Positions 50,946 to 61,573 of a stretch of 64,000 nt of DNA are shown here, piece by piece. The DNA is from Winogradskyella schleiferi (GTDB taxonomy: Bacteria > Bacteroidota > Bacteroidia > Flavobacteriales > Flavobacteriaceae). The DNA is taken from NCBI RefSeq assembly GCF_013394655.1, contig NZ_CP053351.1, positions 682,001 through 746,000 of the forward strand, in the 5' to 3' direction. The position numbers and the translations under genes are program-made. The notes below the pieces were generated by a model. The model was not told where the DNA came from. It did not search any database and saw nothing but the letters and a program-made list of their open reading frames with translations. Every line of letters begins with the position of its first letter. Positions within the stretch are counted from its first letter, which is position 1.

Positions 50946-52135
50946 TAGTCTTTATATACTTTTAAAGCTTCTTCTAATATTTTTACCGAAATTTTTAAAC
51001 TTTCTTCGTTTAAGACATAAGCAATACGTATTTGGTTTAATCCAACACCAGGTGTGGAGTAGAAGCCAGCCGCAGGAGCCACCATGACCGTATCATTATT
51101 ATAATCAAATGATTCTAATAGCCATTTGGCAAAATCATCTGAATTTTTTACTGGTAATTCTGCAATACAGTAAAAAGCACCATTGGGTTTGGCCACTTTT
51201 ACACCTTCAATTTTTTCCAATGCTGAAATAAGAGTGTTTCTACGTTTGACGTATTCTGCCTTTACATCATCAAAATAACTTTGCGGCGTTTCTAAAGCCG
51301 CTTCACTTGCAATTTGTGCTAGTGTTGGAGGACTCAATCTTGCTTGGGCAAATTTTAAAGCTGTCTTTATGACCGCTTTATTTTTAGAAACCAAATAGCC
51401 AATTCGTGCGCCACACATACTGTAACGTTTGGAGACCGAATCGATGACAATGGCATGTTCTTCTAATCCAGGTTCTTGCAAAATGGAGTAATGTTCAATG
51501 CCATCGTAAATAAATTCCCTGTAAACTTCGTCTGCAATTAAAAACAAATCGTGTTTTTTTACAATAGCTGCTAATTTCTTAATTTCGGCTTTAGAATATA
51601 AATAGCCAGTGGGATTTCCTGGGTTACAAATTAAAATTGCTTTGGTTTTTGGAGTAATAAGTTTTTCGAATTCTTCGATTGGAGGTAATGCAAAGTTATC
51701 CTCAATTTTAGAAATCACAGGCACCACATTCACGCCAGATGCATTCGAAAATCCATTATAATTGGCGTAAAATGGTTCAGGAATGATGATTTCATCACCT
51801 TCGTCCATAATACTTCCAAAGGCGAATAAAAGCGCCTCACTTCCTCCTGTAGTAACAATGATGTCATTGTGGGTTACATTAATGGAATTACGCTTATAAT
51901 ATTCAGCAATTTTTATTCTATAACTTTCCGCACCTTCAGATCGGCTATAGGCTATAGTCTCAAGGTTCTGATTTTTAATAGCATCGAGAGCCACTTGTGG
52001 TGTTTTTATATCTGGCTGACCAATATTTAGATAATATATATTTTTGCCTTGTTTATGTGCTTCTTCAGCATATGGTACCAATTTTCTAATTGGCGATTCT
52101 GGCATGTTGTTACCCTTGTTTGAAATTTTTGGCAT
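50945..52135 (-). CDS. PLP-dependent aminotransferase, class I/II
   Basis: A 396-residue fold type I aminotransferase of the aspartate/aromatic family. The Schiff-base lysine is in DSVSKRYSMCGARIG, the PLP phosphate site earlier in TGGSEALLFAF, and CNPGNPTGYLY is the conserved loop with the Asn that contacts PLP. Substrate specificity cannot be fixed; close homologues are annotated as aspartate or unspecified aminotransferases. It is coupled to murB by a one-base overlap, so it could supply amino acids for the cell wall, but this is inference. Confidence 0.9.
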   Translation of the reverse strand: MPKISNKGNNMPESPIRKLVPYAEEAHKQGKNIYYLNIGQPDIKTPQVALDAIKNQNLETIAYSRSEGAESYRIKIAEYYKRNSINVTHNDIIVTTGGSEALLFAFGSIMDEGDEIIIPEPFYANYNGFSNASGVNVVPVISKIEDNFALPPIEEFEKLITPKTKAILICNPGNPTGYLYSKAEIKKLAAIVKKHDLFLIADEVYREFIYDGIEHYSILQEPGLEEHAIVIDSVSKRYSMCGARIGYLVSKNKAVIKTALKFAQARLSPPTLAQIASEAALETPQSYFDDVKAEYVKRRNTLISALEKIEGVKVAKPNGAFYCIAELPVKNSDDFAKWLLESFDYNNDTVMVAPAAGFYSTPGVGLNQIRIAYVLNEESLKISVKILEEALKVYKD

Positions 52136-52224
52136 TTGTTGTATTTTTTAAAATGCTAAGGTCTTAAAATTTATTTAAAAATGAGGATTTAAAATATATT
52201 GTCTGCTAAAGATTCGTAACTTAT

Positions 52225-53595
52225 TTGAAAATATTTAAAGCATTGAAAATATTTCGTAGACATATCATTTTAGTTTTTTTTAGTATATGTTGTTGTATTA
52301 CGCAAGCTCAAAGCGATTTTCTAATGAAAGAAAATAGCAGTGAAAAAATTGATTTTCAACTGGCTAGTAATTTAATGATTATACCGTTAGAAGTAAATGG
52401 TGTAATGTTGTCTTTTGTTTTAGATACTGGAGTTAGTAAACCGATTTTGTTCAATTTATCTGAAAATGATTCGCTAGATTTAAAAGCAACTAAAACATTT
52501 TATCTACATGGTTTGGGTGGTGACGGTAAGTTAAAAGCAATAAAGACTAGTCAAAATAGATTAAAACTTGGAGATGCCGTTGGGTTTAACCAAGATATGT
52601 ATGTGGTTTTTGATAGTGATATTAATTTTACTCCAAGACTAGGAGTTTTAGTGCATGGCCTTATTGGTTACGATATATTTAAAGGATTTGTAGTAGAAAT
52701 TAAATATAGTTCAAAGTATATTAGATTGCATAAACCCAATAGTTTTCAACCAAAATCTTCAAAAAAATGGAAAACGCTTCCAATTCATATTCATAATAAA
52801 AAATCTTATTTAGATGCTAAAGTAACTATTGATACAATAGAAACACCTGTTAAACTACTTATTGATACAGGTAGTAGCGATGCGTTGTGGTTGTTTGAAA
52901 ATGAGAAAATGGGATTAAAACCCAAATCAAATCTAATTTTTGACGACTACTTAGGGAAAGGCTTGAGTGGTTCCATTTATGGGAAAAGGTCTAAAGTGAA
53001 TAACTTTAAACTAAATGTTTTTGATTTGATTGGTGCCAATGTTGCGTTTCCAGATTCGTTGTCCTTAGATATAGCTAAAGTTTACAGAGATAGAAATGGT
53101 AGTATAGGAGGAGGTATTTTAAAAAGGTTTAATACCTTTTTTGATTATACCAATAAGAAGTTATATATAAAAAAGAATAAATTATTTAAAGAGCCGTTTT
53201 CGTATAATAATAGTGGTATTGTTCTAGAGTATAACGGAAATATGTTTGTTAAAGAGGAAATTAAGACAAAATCGCCAAACACTGGTTATACAGATGGTGA
53301 TATTTCCGTTCAAATAAGTCGTTCCATAAATTTTAGAATGTCCCTTAAACCTGTCTATAGGATTGTTGAAATTAGAATGTCTTCTAATGCATATGTCTCA
53401 GGTTTGCGAAAAGGGGATGTTTTAATTACTATAAACGGTAAACCAGCTTACAATTATAAATTGTTTGAAATCAATACCATCCTTTATGATAAAACAGGGA
53501 AAAAGATTAGAATGACCATAGAACGTGAAGGGGAAGAAAAAACATTTAAATTTAGTCTTGATAATGTATTCGAAAAAAATAAGCCCTCAAATTGA
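52225..53595 (+). CDS. Retropepsin-like aspartyl protease with a PDZ domain, exported
   Basis: A 456-residue exported protein. After a signal peptide (hydrophobic stretch HIILVFFSICCCITQAQ) two aspartyl protease-like halves each carry a DTG motif: VLDTGVSKP (Asp67) and LIDTGSSDALWL (about 213). A C-terminal PDZ domain follows (about 385-450; NAYVSGLRKGDVLITINGKP). Two DTG sites in one chain suggest an intramolecular pseudo-dimer. The start is a TTG at 52225 or the repeated TTG at 52243; no ATG fits. It is divergent from the aminotransferase gene. Confidence 0.85.
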   Translation: MKIFKALKIFRRHIILVFFSICCCITQAQSDFLMKENSSEKIDFQLASNLMIIPLEVNGVMLSFVLDTGVSKPILFNLSENDSLDLKATKTFYLHGLGGDGKLKAIKTSQNRLKLGDAVGFNQDMYVVFDSDINFTPRLGVLVHGLIGYDIFKGFVVEIKYSSKYIRLHKPNSFQPKSSKKWKTLPIHIHNKKSYLDAKVTIDTIETPVKLLIDTGSSDALWLFENEKMGLKPKSNLIFDDYLGKGLSGSIYGKRSKVNNFKLNVFDLIGANVAFPDSLSLDIAKVYRDRNGSIGGGILKRFNTFFDYTNKKLYIKKNKLFKEPFSYNNSGIVLEYNGNMFVKEEIKTKSPNTGYTDGDISVQISRSINFRMSLKPVYRIVEIRMSSNAYVSGLRKGDVLITINGKPAYNYKLFEINTILYDKTGKKIRMTIEREGEEKTFKFSLDNVFEKNKPSN

Positions 53596-53628
53596 GAGCT
53601 CATCATTATCATAAAGTTGTACTGAGAT

Positions 53629-54057
53629 CTATTGCTCAATCATACTTTTTTCTTTCTTCTCTAAAACACTGGACTTATTAGAATCAACCACTAAACCTTT
53701 TATTTTTAAGGCTACGGTTGGTGTTTCAGCATTTGAAAACACAGTAATTGTTTTTCTAATTGGATTAACACGCTTAGTATCGTACTTTACTTCAATCTCA
53801 CCTGTTTCGCCTGGCATAATTGGACCATCTGGCTTCTTAGGTACTGTACAACCGCAAGTCGATTTTACGTTAGAGATAACTAAAGGCGCATTACCCGTAT
53901 TGGTAAACTCAAATGTTCTAACACCATCAGCACCTTTTTCAATAGTACCATAGTCAATAACATCGGTTTTAAACTCTATTTTTGCTACTTTCTCTTGAGC
54001 AAAAGAACCAAAACTCATTAGTCCTACAAATAAAACTGCAATTAAATTTTTCATCAT
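53629..54057 (-). CDS. DUF1573 family exported protein
   Basis: A 142-residue exported protein (signal peptide MMKNLIAVLFVGLMSFGSFAQ). The mature part is a single immunoglobulin-like DUF1573/ASH domain with FEFTNTGNAPLVISNVKSTCGCTVPKKP and RKTITVFSNAETPTVALKIKG. The CGC pair is a family mark. The domain is common in Bacteroidota and has no proven role. It converges with the protease-PDZ gene with only 33 bases between. Confidence 0.88.
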   Translation of the reverse strand: MMKNLIAVLFVGLMSFGSFAQEKVAKIEFKTDVIDYGTIEKGADGVRTFEFTNTGNAPLVISNVKSTCGCTVPKKPDGPIMPGETGEIEVKYDTKRVNPIRKTITVFSNAETPTVALKIKGLVVDSNKSSVLEKKEKSMIEQ

Positions 54058-54203
54058 TTTTAATTTAAAATTGATTATTCAAAACTAGTTACTTTTTCGT
54101 TCCCATCAAAATTTATTAGACGTAATACATTCCATTTAACAGATTTTATGGTTTTACAACCTATATTCTTACACTAATAATTTTTCAAAAAAGGAATTAT
54201 AAG

Positions 54204-54211
54204 TACTTTTG
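54204..54211 (+). promoter_or_regulatory. -7 promoter element (TACTTTTG) for valS
   Basis: TACTTTTG fits TAnnTTTG and lies 30 bases before the valS ATG at 54242. It rules out the upstream in-frame start at 54209. Confidence 0.5.
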
Positions 54212-54241
54212 TCAGTTACATTACAAAAACAATACCAAAAT

Positions 54242-56872
54242 ATGGAAATTCCATCTAAATATAATGCAACGTCAGTAGAAAATAAGTGGTACGACTATTG
54301 GATGCAGCACAATTACTTTCATTCTACGCCAGACGAGAGAGAGCCTTATACCATTGTAATTCCGCCTCCAAACGTCACAGGTGTTTTGCACATGGGACAC
54401 ATGTTGAACAATACCATCCAAGATGTATTGATTAGACGTGCTCGTTTATTGGGGAAAAATGCGTGTTGGGTGCCTGGTACAGATCATGCCTCCATTGCTA
54501 CGGAAGCGAAAGTAGTTGCAAAGTTGAAAGCAGAAGGTATTGATAAAAATGATTTATCACGCGAGGAATTTTTAGAGCATGCTTGGGAATGGACAGAAGA
54601 ATACGGTGGCGTTATCCTGGAACAACTTAAAAAATTGGGTTGTTCATGTGACTGGGACAGAACCAAATTCACCATGGATGACGAAATGTCTGAAGCCGTA
54701 ATTAAGGTATTTGTGGATTTATACAACAAGGGCTTGATTTACAGAGGTTACCGGATGGTTAATTGGGATCCGGAAGCAAAAACTACCTTATCTGATGAAG
54801 AAGTGATCCATGTTGAAAAACAAGGTTTACTCTATTATTTAGAATATAAGGTTGAAGGAAGTAATCAAAAATTAACCATTGCTACTACTAGGCCTGAGAC
54901 CATATTTGGAGATACTGCTATATGTATCAATCCAAACGATGAACGTTTTACTCATTTAAGAGGCAAAAAAGCCATTGTACCTATTTGTGGAAGAGTTGTG
55001 CCTATTATTGAAGATGAATACGTAGATGTTGAGTTTGGTACAGGTTGCCTAAAAGTTACGCCTGCGCATGATGAAAATGATAAAGTTTTAGGCGATAAAC
55101 ACAAACTCGAAGTCGTTGATATTTTTAATGACGACGCAAGTTTGAATAGTTATGGGATGCACTACGAAGGACAAGACCGTTTTGTAGTTAGAAAAGGTAT
55201 TGTAAAAGAATTGGAAGAAGCAGGTATTTTAGTGAAGACTGAAAACCATATTAATAAAGTAGGAACTTCAGAACGAACAAAAGCCGTAATCGAACCAAGA
55301 TTAAGTGACCAATGGTTTTTGAAAATGGAAGATTTGGCAAAACCAGCCATTGATGCCGTTTTAAAAACTGGAGATATAAAACTTTTTCCAAAGAAATTTG
55401 AAAACACCTATCGTCACTGGATGGAGAATATTCGTGATTGGAATATTTCACGTCAATTACTTTGGGGACAACAGATTCCTGCGTACTTCTATGGTGATGG
55501 GAAGGAAGATTTTGTCGTTGCGGAATCCATTGAAAAAGCAGTAGAATTAGCAAGAACAGCTTCAAACAACGAACAATTGACATCTGATGACTTAACCCAA
55601 GATTCTGATGCGTTAGACACATGGTTTTCATCTTGGCTTTGGCCAATGAGTGTTTTCGATGGTATCCGTAATCCTGAAAATGAGGAAATAAAGTATTATT
55701 ATCCTACCAACGATTTAGTGACTGGACCAGATATTTTATTCTTTTGGGTGGCACGTATGATTATTGCGGGTTACGAATACAGAGACGAAAAACCATTTAA
55801 AAATGTTTATTTAACGGGATTAGTTAGAGATAAACAGAGACGAAAAATGTCTAAGTCTTTAGGGAATTCACCAGATGCTTTAAAACTTATTGAAGAATAT
55901 ACTGCAGATGGCGTAAGAGTAGGATTATTATTAAGTTCTGCAGCTGGAAATGATTTAATGTTTGATGAAGCACTTTGCCAGCAAGGAAGAGGTTTTGGAA
56001 ATAAAATTTGGAATGCTTTTCAATTAACCAACCTATGGGAAGTTGCAGATATTGAGCAGCCTAATTCTAGCAAAATAGCGATAGAATGGTACGAAGCCAA
56101 GTTTCAATCCGTTTTGGTAGAAATAGAAGATCATTTTAGCAAATACAGATTAAGTGACGCTTTAATGTCTATTTACAAGTTAATTTATGATGACTTTTGT
56201 GGTTGGATGTTAGAAATGGTAAAACCAGCTTACCAGCAACCCATTGACAGAACAACATATGAAAAGGTAATGTCGATTTTTGAAGATAACTTAAAGATCG
56301 TTCATCCATTTATGCCATTCTTAACGGAAGATATTTGGCAATATATTAAAGAACGCTCACCTAAAGACGCTTTAATAATAGCCAAATGGCCAGAAGCAAA
56401 ACCAATAAATGAAACTTTGATTTCAGAATTTGAGTTCGCTTCCGAAGTTATTTCAGGAATTAGAAATATTAGAAAACAAAAGAATATTGCGTTTAAGGAT
56501 GCTATTGGGTTTTCGGTTGTAAATAATGAAAATGCTGCCAATACCTTTGATGAGGTTATTTCAAAATTAGGCCACCTTGAAAGCTATGAATATGTTAAAG
56601 AAGCTGTTGAAGGTGCATTAACATTCAGAGTAAAATCGAACGAATATTTTATTCCTATGGAAGGCAGTATTGATGTGGAGGCTGAAATTAAAAAGTTAAC
56701 TGAAGAATTAAATTATACAGAAGGTTTCTTGAAATCGGTACAAAAGAAATTATCTAACGAACGATTTGTTGCTGGTGCACCAGAACAAGTCGTGGCTTCC
56801 GAGAAAAAGAAAGAAGCAGATGCTTTAGCTAAGATTGAAACGATTCAAGCTAGTTTGTCCAGTTTAAAATAA
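54242..56872 (+). CDS. valS: Valine-tRNA ligase
   Basis: An 876-residue class I tRNA synthetase that charges tRNA-Val. From the ATG at 54242 (MEIPSKYN) the domains are in order: HIGH-type site [14 protein letters not shown] (about 38-51), editing CP1 domain with [13 protein letters not shown] (about 212-224), KMSKS signature in [11 protein letters not shown] (about 537), anticodon-binding domain, and the C-terminal coiled coil (about 815-876). Length is normal for the family. It is transcribed alone and ends near a dispersed hairpin. Confidence 0.96.
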   Translation: MEIPSKYNATSVENKWYDYWMQHNYFHSTPDEREPYTIVIPPPNVTGVLHMGHMLNNTIQDVLIRRARLLGKNACWVPGTDHASIATEAKVVAKLKAEGIDKNDLSREEFLEHAWEWTEEYGGVILEQLKKLGCSCDWDRTKFTMDDEMSEAVIKVFVDLYNKGLIYRGYRMVNWDPEAKTTLSDEEVIHVEKQGLLYYLEYKVEGSNQKLTIATTRPETIFGDTAICINPNDERFTHLRGKKAIVPICGRVVPIIEDEYVDVEFGTGCLKVTPAHDENDKVLGDKHKLEVVDIFNDDASLNSYGMHYEGQDRFVVRKGIVKELEEAGILVKTENHINKVGTSERTKAVIEPRLSDQWFLKMEDLAKPAIDAVLKTGDIKLFPKKFENTYRHWMENIRDWNISRQLLWGQQIPAYFYGDGKEDFVVAESIEKAVELARTASNNEQLTSDDLTQDSDALDTWFSSWLWPMSVFDGIRNPENEEIKYYYPTNDLVTGPDILFFWVARMIIAGYEYRDEKPFKNVYLTGLVRDKQRRKMSKSLGNSPDALKLIEEYTADGVRVGLLLSSAAGNDLMFDEALCQQGRGFGNKIWNAFQLTNLWEVADIEQPNSSKIAIEWYEAKFQSVLVEIEDHFSKYRLSDALMSIYKLIYDDFCGWMLEMVKPAYQQPIDRTTYEKVMSIFEDNLKIVHPFMPFLTEDIWQYIKERSPKDALIIAKWPEAKPINETLISEFEFASEVISGIRNIRKQKNIAFKDAIGFSVVNNENAANTFDEVISKLGHLESYEYVKEAVEGALTFRVKSNEYFIPMEGSIDVEAEIKKLTEELNYTEGFLKSVQKKLSNERFVAGAPEQVVASEKKKEADALAKIETIQASLSSLK

Positions 56873-56887
56873 TTATGGAATTCCTAA

Positions 56888-56917
56888 CCTGCAAGGTTAC
56901 AAATAAAACCTTGCAGG
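56888..56917. repeat. Hairpin of the ACCTxxAAGGTTT family after valS
   Basis: CCTGCAAGGTT (56888-56898) and AACCTTGCAGG (56907-56917) form a perfect 11-base stem. It is close enough to the valS stop (16 bases) to serve as its terminator. Confidence 0.75.
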
Positions 56918-56955
56918 ATGCTGTTGCACGCAGACCAGAATTTTTTCGAAAAAAT

Positions 56956-57000
56956 GAAGTCTATACTCTAACCTCTAAAAGCGAAGCGATCTTAAGTCTA
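56956..57000. repeat. Dispersed repeat AAAAGCGAAGCGATCT, copy 1
   Basis: The stretch AAGTCTATACTCTAACCTCT and then AAAAGCGAAGCGATCTTAAG recurs with changes at 62745-62795. It lies between the convergent valS and rodA genes and touches the rodA stop. Confidence 0.6.
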
Positions 57001-57004
57001 TTCA

Positions 57005-58285
57005 TTACCACTCGTTAATCTTATTACTATCCAATTTTACAAAAATAAACAGTAAGATAGTAAATCCCCAAAGTCCTGAACCACCATAACTAAAAAACGG
57101 TAATGGAATACCAACTGTCGGAATCAAGCCCATGACCATCCCAATATTAATGGTAAAATGGATAAACAAAATCGAAGCGACGCCATAACCGTAAACCCGA
57201 CTGAATTGTGACTTTTGGGCTTCGGCCAAATATAGAATCCGAACAATAAGAAGTACAAATATGAGCACTACAAAGCTTGTGCCTAAAAACCCCCATTCTT
57301 CGCCTACTGTGCTAAAAATGTAATCGGTATGCTGTTCTGGTACAAATTTTCCCGTTGTTCTTGTGCCCTGTAAAAAACCTTTTCCTGAAACACCACCAGA
57401 GCTAATGGCTTGTTCCGATTGAATAAGATTGTAGGCTTCCGCTTTTTTCATGCGTTCTAGTTTTGCAGGATCTTTTTCTAAACGTAACCAAAGGCTAATT
57501 CTATTTTGTTGATGGGTTTTAAGACCATGTTCATAAAAGAGCTTCACGCCATAAGCAAAGCAAACAGAAACTAAAAGAACTGCTATATATTGCAGTATAG
57601 ATCCACGCTTTTTCTTCCGCATAAAGTAAACACTTGCGATAATAACTGCAGCAACTAATGCTGTAATTACTACGCCAAATTTTAGACCTAGAACAGCGAG
57701 AACGATTAATGATAAGGCAATAATCAAATAGATTTGTTGCAAACCTTCACGATAAAAGACAAAGAAAAAAGCTAAATATACGATGGTACTTCCAGCGTCA
57801 TTCTGGAGTAAAATCAATAAAGCAGGAATAAATATAATAGCAGCAACTCTAATTTGATCCTTAATAGTGGTCATATTAGTCTGAAGGTCACTGACGTATT
57901 TAGCAACTGCCAAAGCTGTAGCAAACTTTGCAAATTCGCTCGGTTGAATGGTCATACTGCCAATGCCATACCAAGAGCGTGCACCATTAACGTCCTTTCC
58001 AAAAATGAATAAGCCAATCAATGCCAACATGGCAACTAAATAGATCAAACTTGCAAATCGCTCATAAAATTTGGCTTCAACAGAAAGAATAAGTACAATA
58101 AGGACAAAGGTTAGGCCAACAAAAATTAAATGCTTGCCATATAATTGAGAGGTATCAAAATAACTTGTGACTTCGCCAACATGAGAGGCTGATAAAATAT
58201 TGAGATAACCAAAAGCAACTAACAGTAGAAATAGTACAATGGTAATCCAATCGAATTTAAAACCTCTATGATTTTCTCTCAACAT
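57005..58285 (-). CDS. rodA: Rod shape-determining protein RodA (SEDS glycosyltransferase)
   Basis: A 426-residue SEDS-family peptidoglycan polymerase with ten or so membrane helices. Signatures are PSEFAKFATALAVAKY (about 117-132), PEQHTDYIFSTVGEEWGFLG and PLPFFSYGGSGLW near the end. With PBP2 it builds the lateral wall in the elongasome. It is the last gene of the mre operon and overlaps mrdA by one base. Confidence 0.95.
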   Translation of the reverse strand: MLRENHRGFKFDWITIVLFLLLVAFGYLNILSASHVGEVTSYFDTSQLYGKHLIFVGLTFVLIVLILSVEAKFYERFASLIYLVAMLALIGLFIFGKDVNGARSWYGIGSMTIQPSEFAKFATALAVAKYVSDLQTNMTTIKDQIRVAAIIFIPALLILLQNDAGSTIVYLAFFFVFYREGLQQIYLIIALSLIVLAVLGLKFGVVITALVAAVIIASVYFMRKKKRGSILQYIAVLLVSVCFAYGVKLFYEHGLKTHQQNRISLWLRLEKDPAKLERMKKAEAYNLIQSEQAISSGGVSGKGFLQGTRTTGKFVPEQHTDYIFSTVGEEWGFLGTSFVVLIFVLLIVRILYLAEAQKSQFSRVYGYGVASILFIHFTINIGMVMGLIPTVGIPLPFFSYGGSGLWGFTILLFIFVKLDSNKINEW

Positions 58286-60246
58286 TAATTTTTAAAATTT
58301 TGCTGGTCAGATTCATTTTGAATCATGTTGCCGGATTCATCCTCGATGGCATAATTTTCAATAACCTGAAGCGATGTTTCACCATTAATTTTAAAAGGTT
58401 CGCCTGAATACGGTTTTTTATATTCATTTTCCAAGCTATGAGTTAGAATCCATCGTTCTAAGTCGGTTCTTGTTATTTCTCCTTTAATGTGTTTTTCAAT
58501 CATTAGACTTGCCATTTTACCGGCAAACCGACTTCCCCAATAACCGTTTTCTACAAAAACGGCAATGGCGATTCTTGGATTATCCTTAGGCGCAAAAGCC
58601 ACAAAAATAGAATGATCTGTAAGTTGGGTTTTTACACTATCAATTTTTACGAAGTTTTCGGCAGTACCTGTTTTTCCACAGATTTCAATGCCTGGAACTT
58701 GTAGGTATTCTGCAGTTCCTTTATTGTAAACGTCAAACATCCCTTGTACCACAGGTTCAAAATGACGTTTATCTATGGTTGTATATTTTGGTGTTTTATA
58801 TTTCTTCGGAATTGTATCGTCTTCAATATCTTTAATAATATGCGGTGTGTAATAGTAACCACGATTGCCAATAGCCGCAGCCATATTTGCTAACTGGATT
58901 GGTGTAGCCTCGACTTCGCCTTGTCCAATGGCATTAGAGACAATATAAGTAGAACCCCAACGATTGTCACCGTATGCTCTATCGTAGTAGTCGCCATTAG
59001 GAATTCGTCCTGGTTGTCCTACGGACAAATCGTTATTCAAAAAGTTGCCGAGTCCAAAACTTTTAGCATGATCTGCCCAAATGTTCATGCCTTTTCCTGC
59101 ATCGTCATATTTGTCAATGATACGACGGTAGACATTGACAAAATAAGCGTTACAAGATTGTGCAATGCCTAAATTCATATCTGCAGGACTTCTATGATGG
59201 TGGCAACCCGTTAATTTTTGACTACCATAATAGTAGCCCATTCTACAAGTAAACTTATCATGGGTGTCAACCACGCCTTCTTGTAAACCAATTAATGCAT
59301 TTATAACTTTGAATGGCGATCCTGGCGGATATTGTGCCTGTAAGCCTCTGTCGAAAGTGGGTTTGTTAACTTTATCTAAGAATAAGCTAGAAAAATTTTT
59401 GTTTCGCTCTCGTCCAACCAATAAATTAGGGTTGTAACTTGGGCCAGTGACCATGGCTAAAATTTCACCACTTTGAGGATCTATGGCAACCATACCTCCG
59501 CGTTTGTGCCTCATTAATAATTCACCATAGGCCTGAAGTTCTGAATCAATAGTTAAGGTAATGTCTTTTCCGGGTTTAGGTAAAGTATCAAAGACACCAT
59601 CTTTATACGGTCCGATATTTTTATTGAATCGATCTTTCTGAATAAATTTTATCCCTTTTACCCCTCGCAAAACCTCTTCGTAAGTTTTTTCAACCCCTTG
59701 CTTACCAATTAAATCGCCTAATTTGTAATAAGGCTGACTTTTAATAGTTCTACGATTAACTTCGCCAAGATCGCCTAATACATTTGCGCCAATACTGGTT
59801 TGGTATGATCGAAGCGATCGTTTTTGAATATAAAATCCTTCAAATTTTCGCATTTTCTCTTGAAGCACCGCATAATCCGTTTTTGAAAGCTGCGGCACAA
59901 AAGGAGACGGTAGTCTTGGCGAATAATTGGTTGCTCTTGCTAATTTTTTATGGTAGTCTTCTGTGGTAATTTTCAATAATTTGCAGAACTCATCTATTTG
60001 TGATGAATCTAAAGGAACAACTTCCCTGGGAATGACCATCACATCATATGACGGTTGATTGGCAACCAAAAGTTTACCATTCCTGTCATACACATAACCA
60101 CGTTTAGGATAGTTGTACACTTTTCTAATCGCAGTATCTTCAAAAATATCGTAAGCTGAGCTGTTGTAAACTTGTAAGTAAAATAGACGCGCAATAAAAA
60201 CAAGACCTACAAGAACTACAGTAGATAAGAGTAATAATTTTCTCAT
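58285..60246 (-). CDS. mrdA: Penicillin-binding protein 2
   Basis: A 653-residue class B penicillin-binding protein, the transpeptidase partner of RodA. N-terminal membrane helix (about 3-20), pedestal domain, then the transpeptidase domain with SxxK at Ser310-Lys313 (PPGSPFKV; Pro in place of the usual Thr), SCN in AQSCNAYFVNV and KTG in EICGKTGTAEN. The C-terminal about 40 residues are polar and acidic. It overlaps mreD by 4 bases and rodA by one. Confidence 0.95.
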   Translation of the reverse strand: MRKLLLLSTVVLVGLVFIARLFYLQVYNSSAYDIFEDTAIRKVYNYPKRGYVYDRNGKLLVANQPSYDVMVIPREVVPLDSSQIDEFCKLLKITTEDYHKKLARATNYSPRLPSPFVPQLSKTDYAVLQEKMRKFEGFYIQKRSLRSYQTSIGANVLGDLGEVNRRTIKSQPYYKLGDLIGKQGVEKTYEEVLRGVKGIKFIQKDRFNKNIGPYKDGVFDTLPKPGKDITLTIDSELQAYGELLMRHKRGGMVAIDPQSGEILAMVTGPSYNPNLLVGRERNKNFSSLFLDKVNKPTFDRGLQAQYPPGSPFKVINALIGLQEGVVDTHDKFTCRMGYYYGSQKLTGCHHHRSPADMNLGIAQSCNAYFVNVYRRIIDKYDDAGKGMNIWADHAKSFGLGNFLNNDLSVGQPGRIPNGDYYDRAYGDNRWGSTYIVSNAIGQGEVEATPIQLANMAAAIGNRGYYYTPHIIKDIEDDTIPKKYKTPKYTTIDKRHFEPVVQGMFDVYNKGTAEYLQVPGIEICGKTGTAENFVKIDSVKTQLTDHSIFVAFAPKDNPRIAIAVFVENGYWGSRFAGKMASLMIEKHIKGEITRTDLERWILTHSLENEYKKPYSGEPFKINGETSLQVIENYAIEDESGNMIQNESDQQNFKN

Positions 60247-60749
60247 TTTTTATTTCGGCTAAATAGAATTATAATCAATACACTAAGTATTATAGTGAAA
60301 ATACTAGAAAATAACGTTTTTTGAATGATTAAAAGTATATTGGAAATGTTAAAAATTTCTAATGAAAACAATACCAAATGATGAATTACCGTACCCAATG
60401 AAATGTAAGTAATTAAACTACCCATATCAGTGTTACGAAATTTTATACTTTGATGCTCGTACTGCATACCGAACGAATTTTTTAGAAGAATTGGTCTTGC
60501 ATAGGCTAGACTTACTGCCGCTGCCGCATGGACGCCTCCAGAATCGGAAAACATATCCACCAGCATACCTAATAAAAAACTAACCAATAACAACACAAGT
60601 CGTTCTTCCTTTATCGGAAATAGGAAAATAAATATGATATAAATATAGGGATTGATATAACCAAATAAGTCAATATGGTTGCATATCATTACTTGTACTA
60701 AAAGTAGTAACACAAACCGAACGATATTTAGACCTGCAACACTATTCAT
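60243..60749 (-). CDS. mreD: Rod shape-determining protein MreD
   Basis: A 168-residue membrane protein with about five helices and few charged residues apart from loops, as expected for MreD, the inner-membrane scaffold that links MreC and the RodA-PBP2 pair. Sequence motifs are weak; the call rests on size, topology and position between mreC and mrdA, with overlaps of 8 and 4 bases. Confidence 0.88.
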   Translation of the reverse strand: MNSVAGLNIVRFVLLLLVQVMICNHIDLFGYINPYIYIIFIFLFPIKEERLVLLLVSFLLGMLVDMFSDSGGVHAAAAVSLAYARPILLKNSFGMQYEHQSIKFRNTDMGSLITYISLGTVIHHLVLFSLEIFNISNILLIIQKTLFSSIFTIILSVLIIILFSRNKK

Positions 60750-61563
60750 CTGTGCTGTTTTCTAAATCTTGAATTTCGTTTTTATCTAAATTTTCTAAGA
60801 TATAAACCGTTCCTACATTGGTCATGTCGTTAAATAATTTCACTTGAATGGTATATGTGTCTCCACCAATATCGGTTTCAAAACTATCAATAGTTCCAAT
60901 ACCAATACCTTTTGGGAAAATTGAAGATTCGCCACCTGTTTGAATGGTATCACCAACTTTTACTGGTGCAAATTGAGAAACATCTTCAAGCTGTACATAG
61001 ATTGGAGATTCGCCATTCCACTTTAAAGACCCAATATGGTTGGTGGCTTTTATTTTGGCATTGATGCGGCTTCTTGTATTTAAAATAGATAAAACCGTTG
61101 CATAATTCTTGGACGTATTATCAATAATTCCAATAATTCCATTGGAAGTCATAACGCCAAAATCTCGTTTTATACTATCGTTTTTACCTTTGTTTAGTGT
61201 AAGGTAATTATTGGTAAGCGAGTAACTATTTTTATAGACTTCTGCCGTTGTAATTCGATATTTTGATTTGGAATATGTTGTGTCGATATACGAGGAATCT
61301 GCTGTCGTATTTATATTCAAGAGCTGTTCTCTTAAACGTTTGTTTTCTTTAGCGAGAATATCATTCTCCGTTTTTAAATTAAAATATTGATCCACGGAAT
61401 TCATAGTTCCATAAACACCACCAGTTAAAAAATTGGCGGAATTTATAAATTTACTCCTGTGATAAGTATGCGATTGAATCGTTAAAGCTAAGGCAATACT
61501 AAAAAGCAATAAAAACAACAGAAAGGTTTTGTTTCTAATAACAAAATTAAAAATTTGTTGCAT
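60742..61563 (-). CDS. mreC: Rod shape-determining protein MreC
   Basis: A 273-residue MreC: one N-terminal membrane helix (about 12-28), a coiled coil (about 55-90; ENDILAKENKRLREQL) and the periplasmic beta domain (about 110-255) with the family phrase YATVLSILNTRSRINAKIK and FPKGIGIGTIDSF. It binds PBP2 and activates the elongasome. It lies 10 bases after mreB and overlaps mreD. Confidence 0.94.
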   Translation of the reverse strand: MQQIFNFVIRNKTFLLFLLLFSIALALTIQSHTYHRSKFINSANFLTGGVYGTMNSVDQYFNLKTENDILAKENKRLREQLLNINTTADSSYIDTTYSKSKYRITTAEVYKNSYSLTNNYLTLNKGKNDSIKRDFGVMTSNGIIGIIDNTSKNYATVLSILNTRSRINAKIKATNHIGSLKWNGESPIYVQLEDVSQFAPVKVGDTIQTGGESSIFPKGIGIGTIDSFETDIGGDTYTIQVKLFNDMTNVGTVYILENLDKNEIQDLENSTDE

Positions 61564-61573
61564 TATTTACGGC

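Noticed and set aside
54209..54241. Longer valS start
   Set aside because: The start would lie inside a TACTTTTG -7 element, and the family sequence begins at the ATG at 54242.
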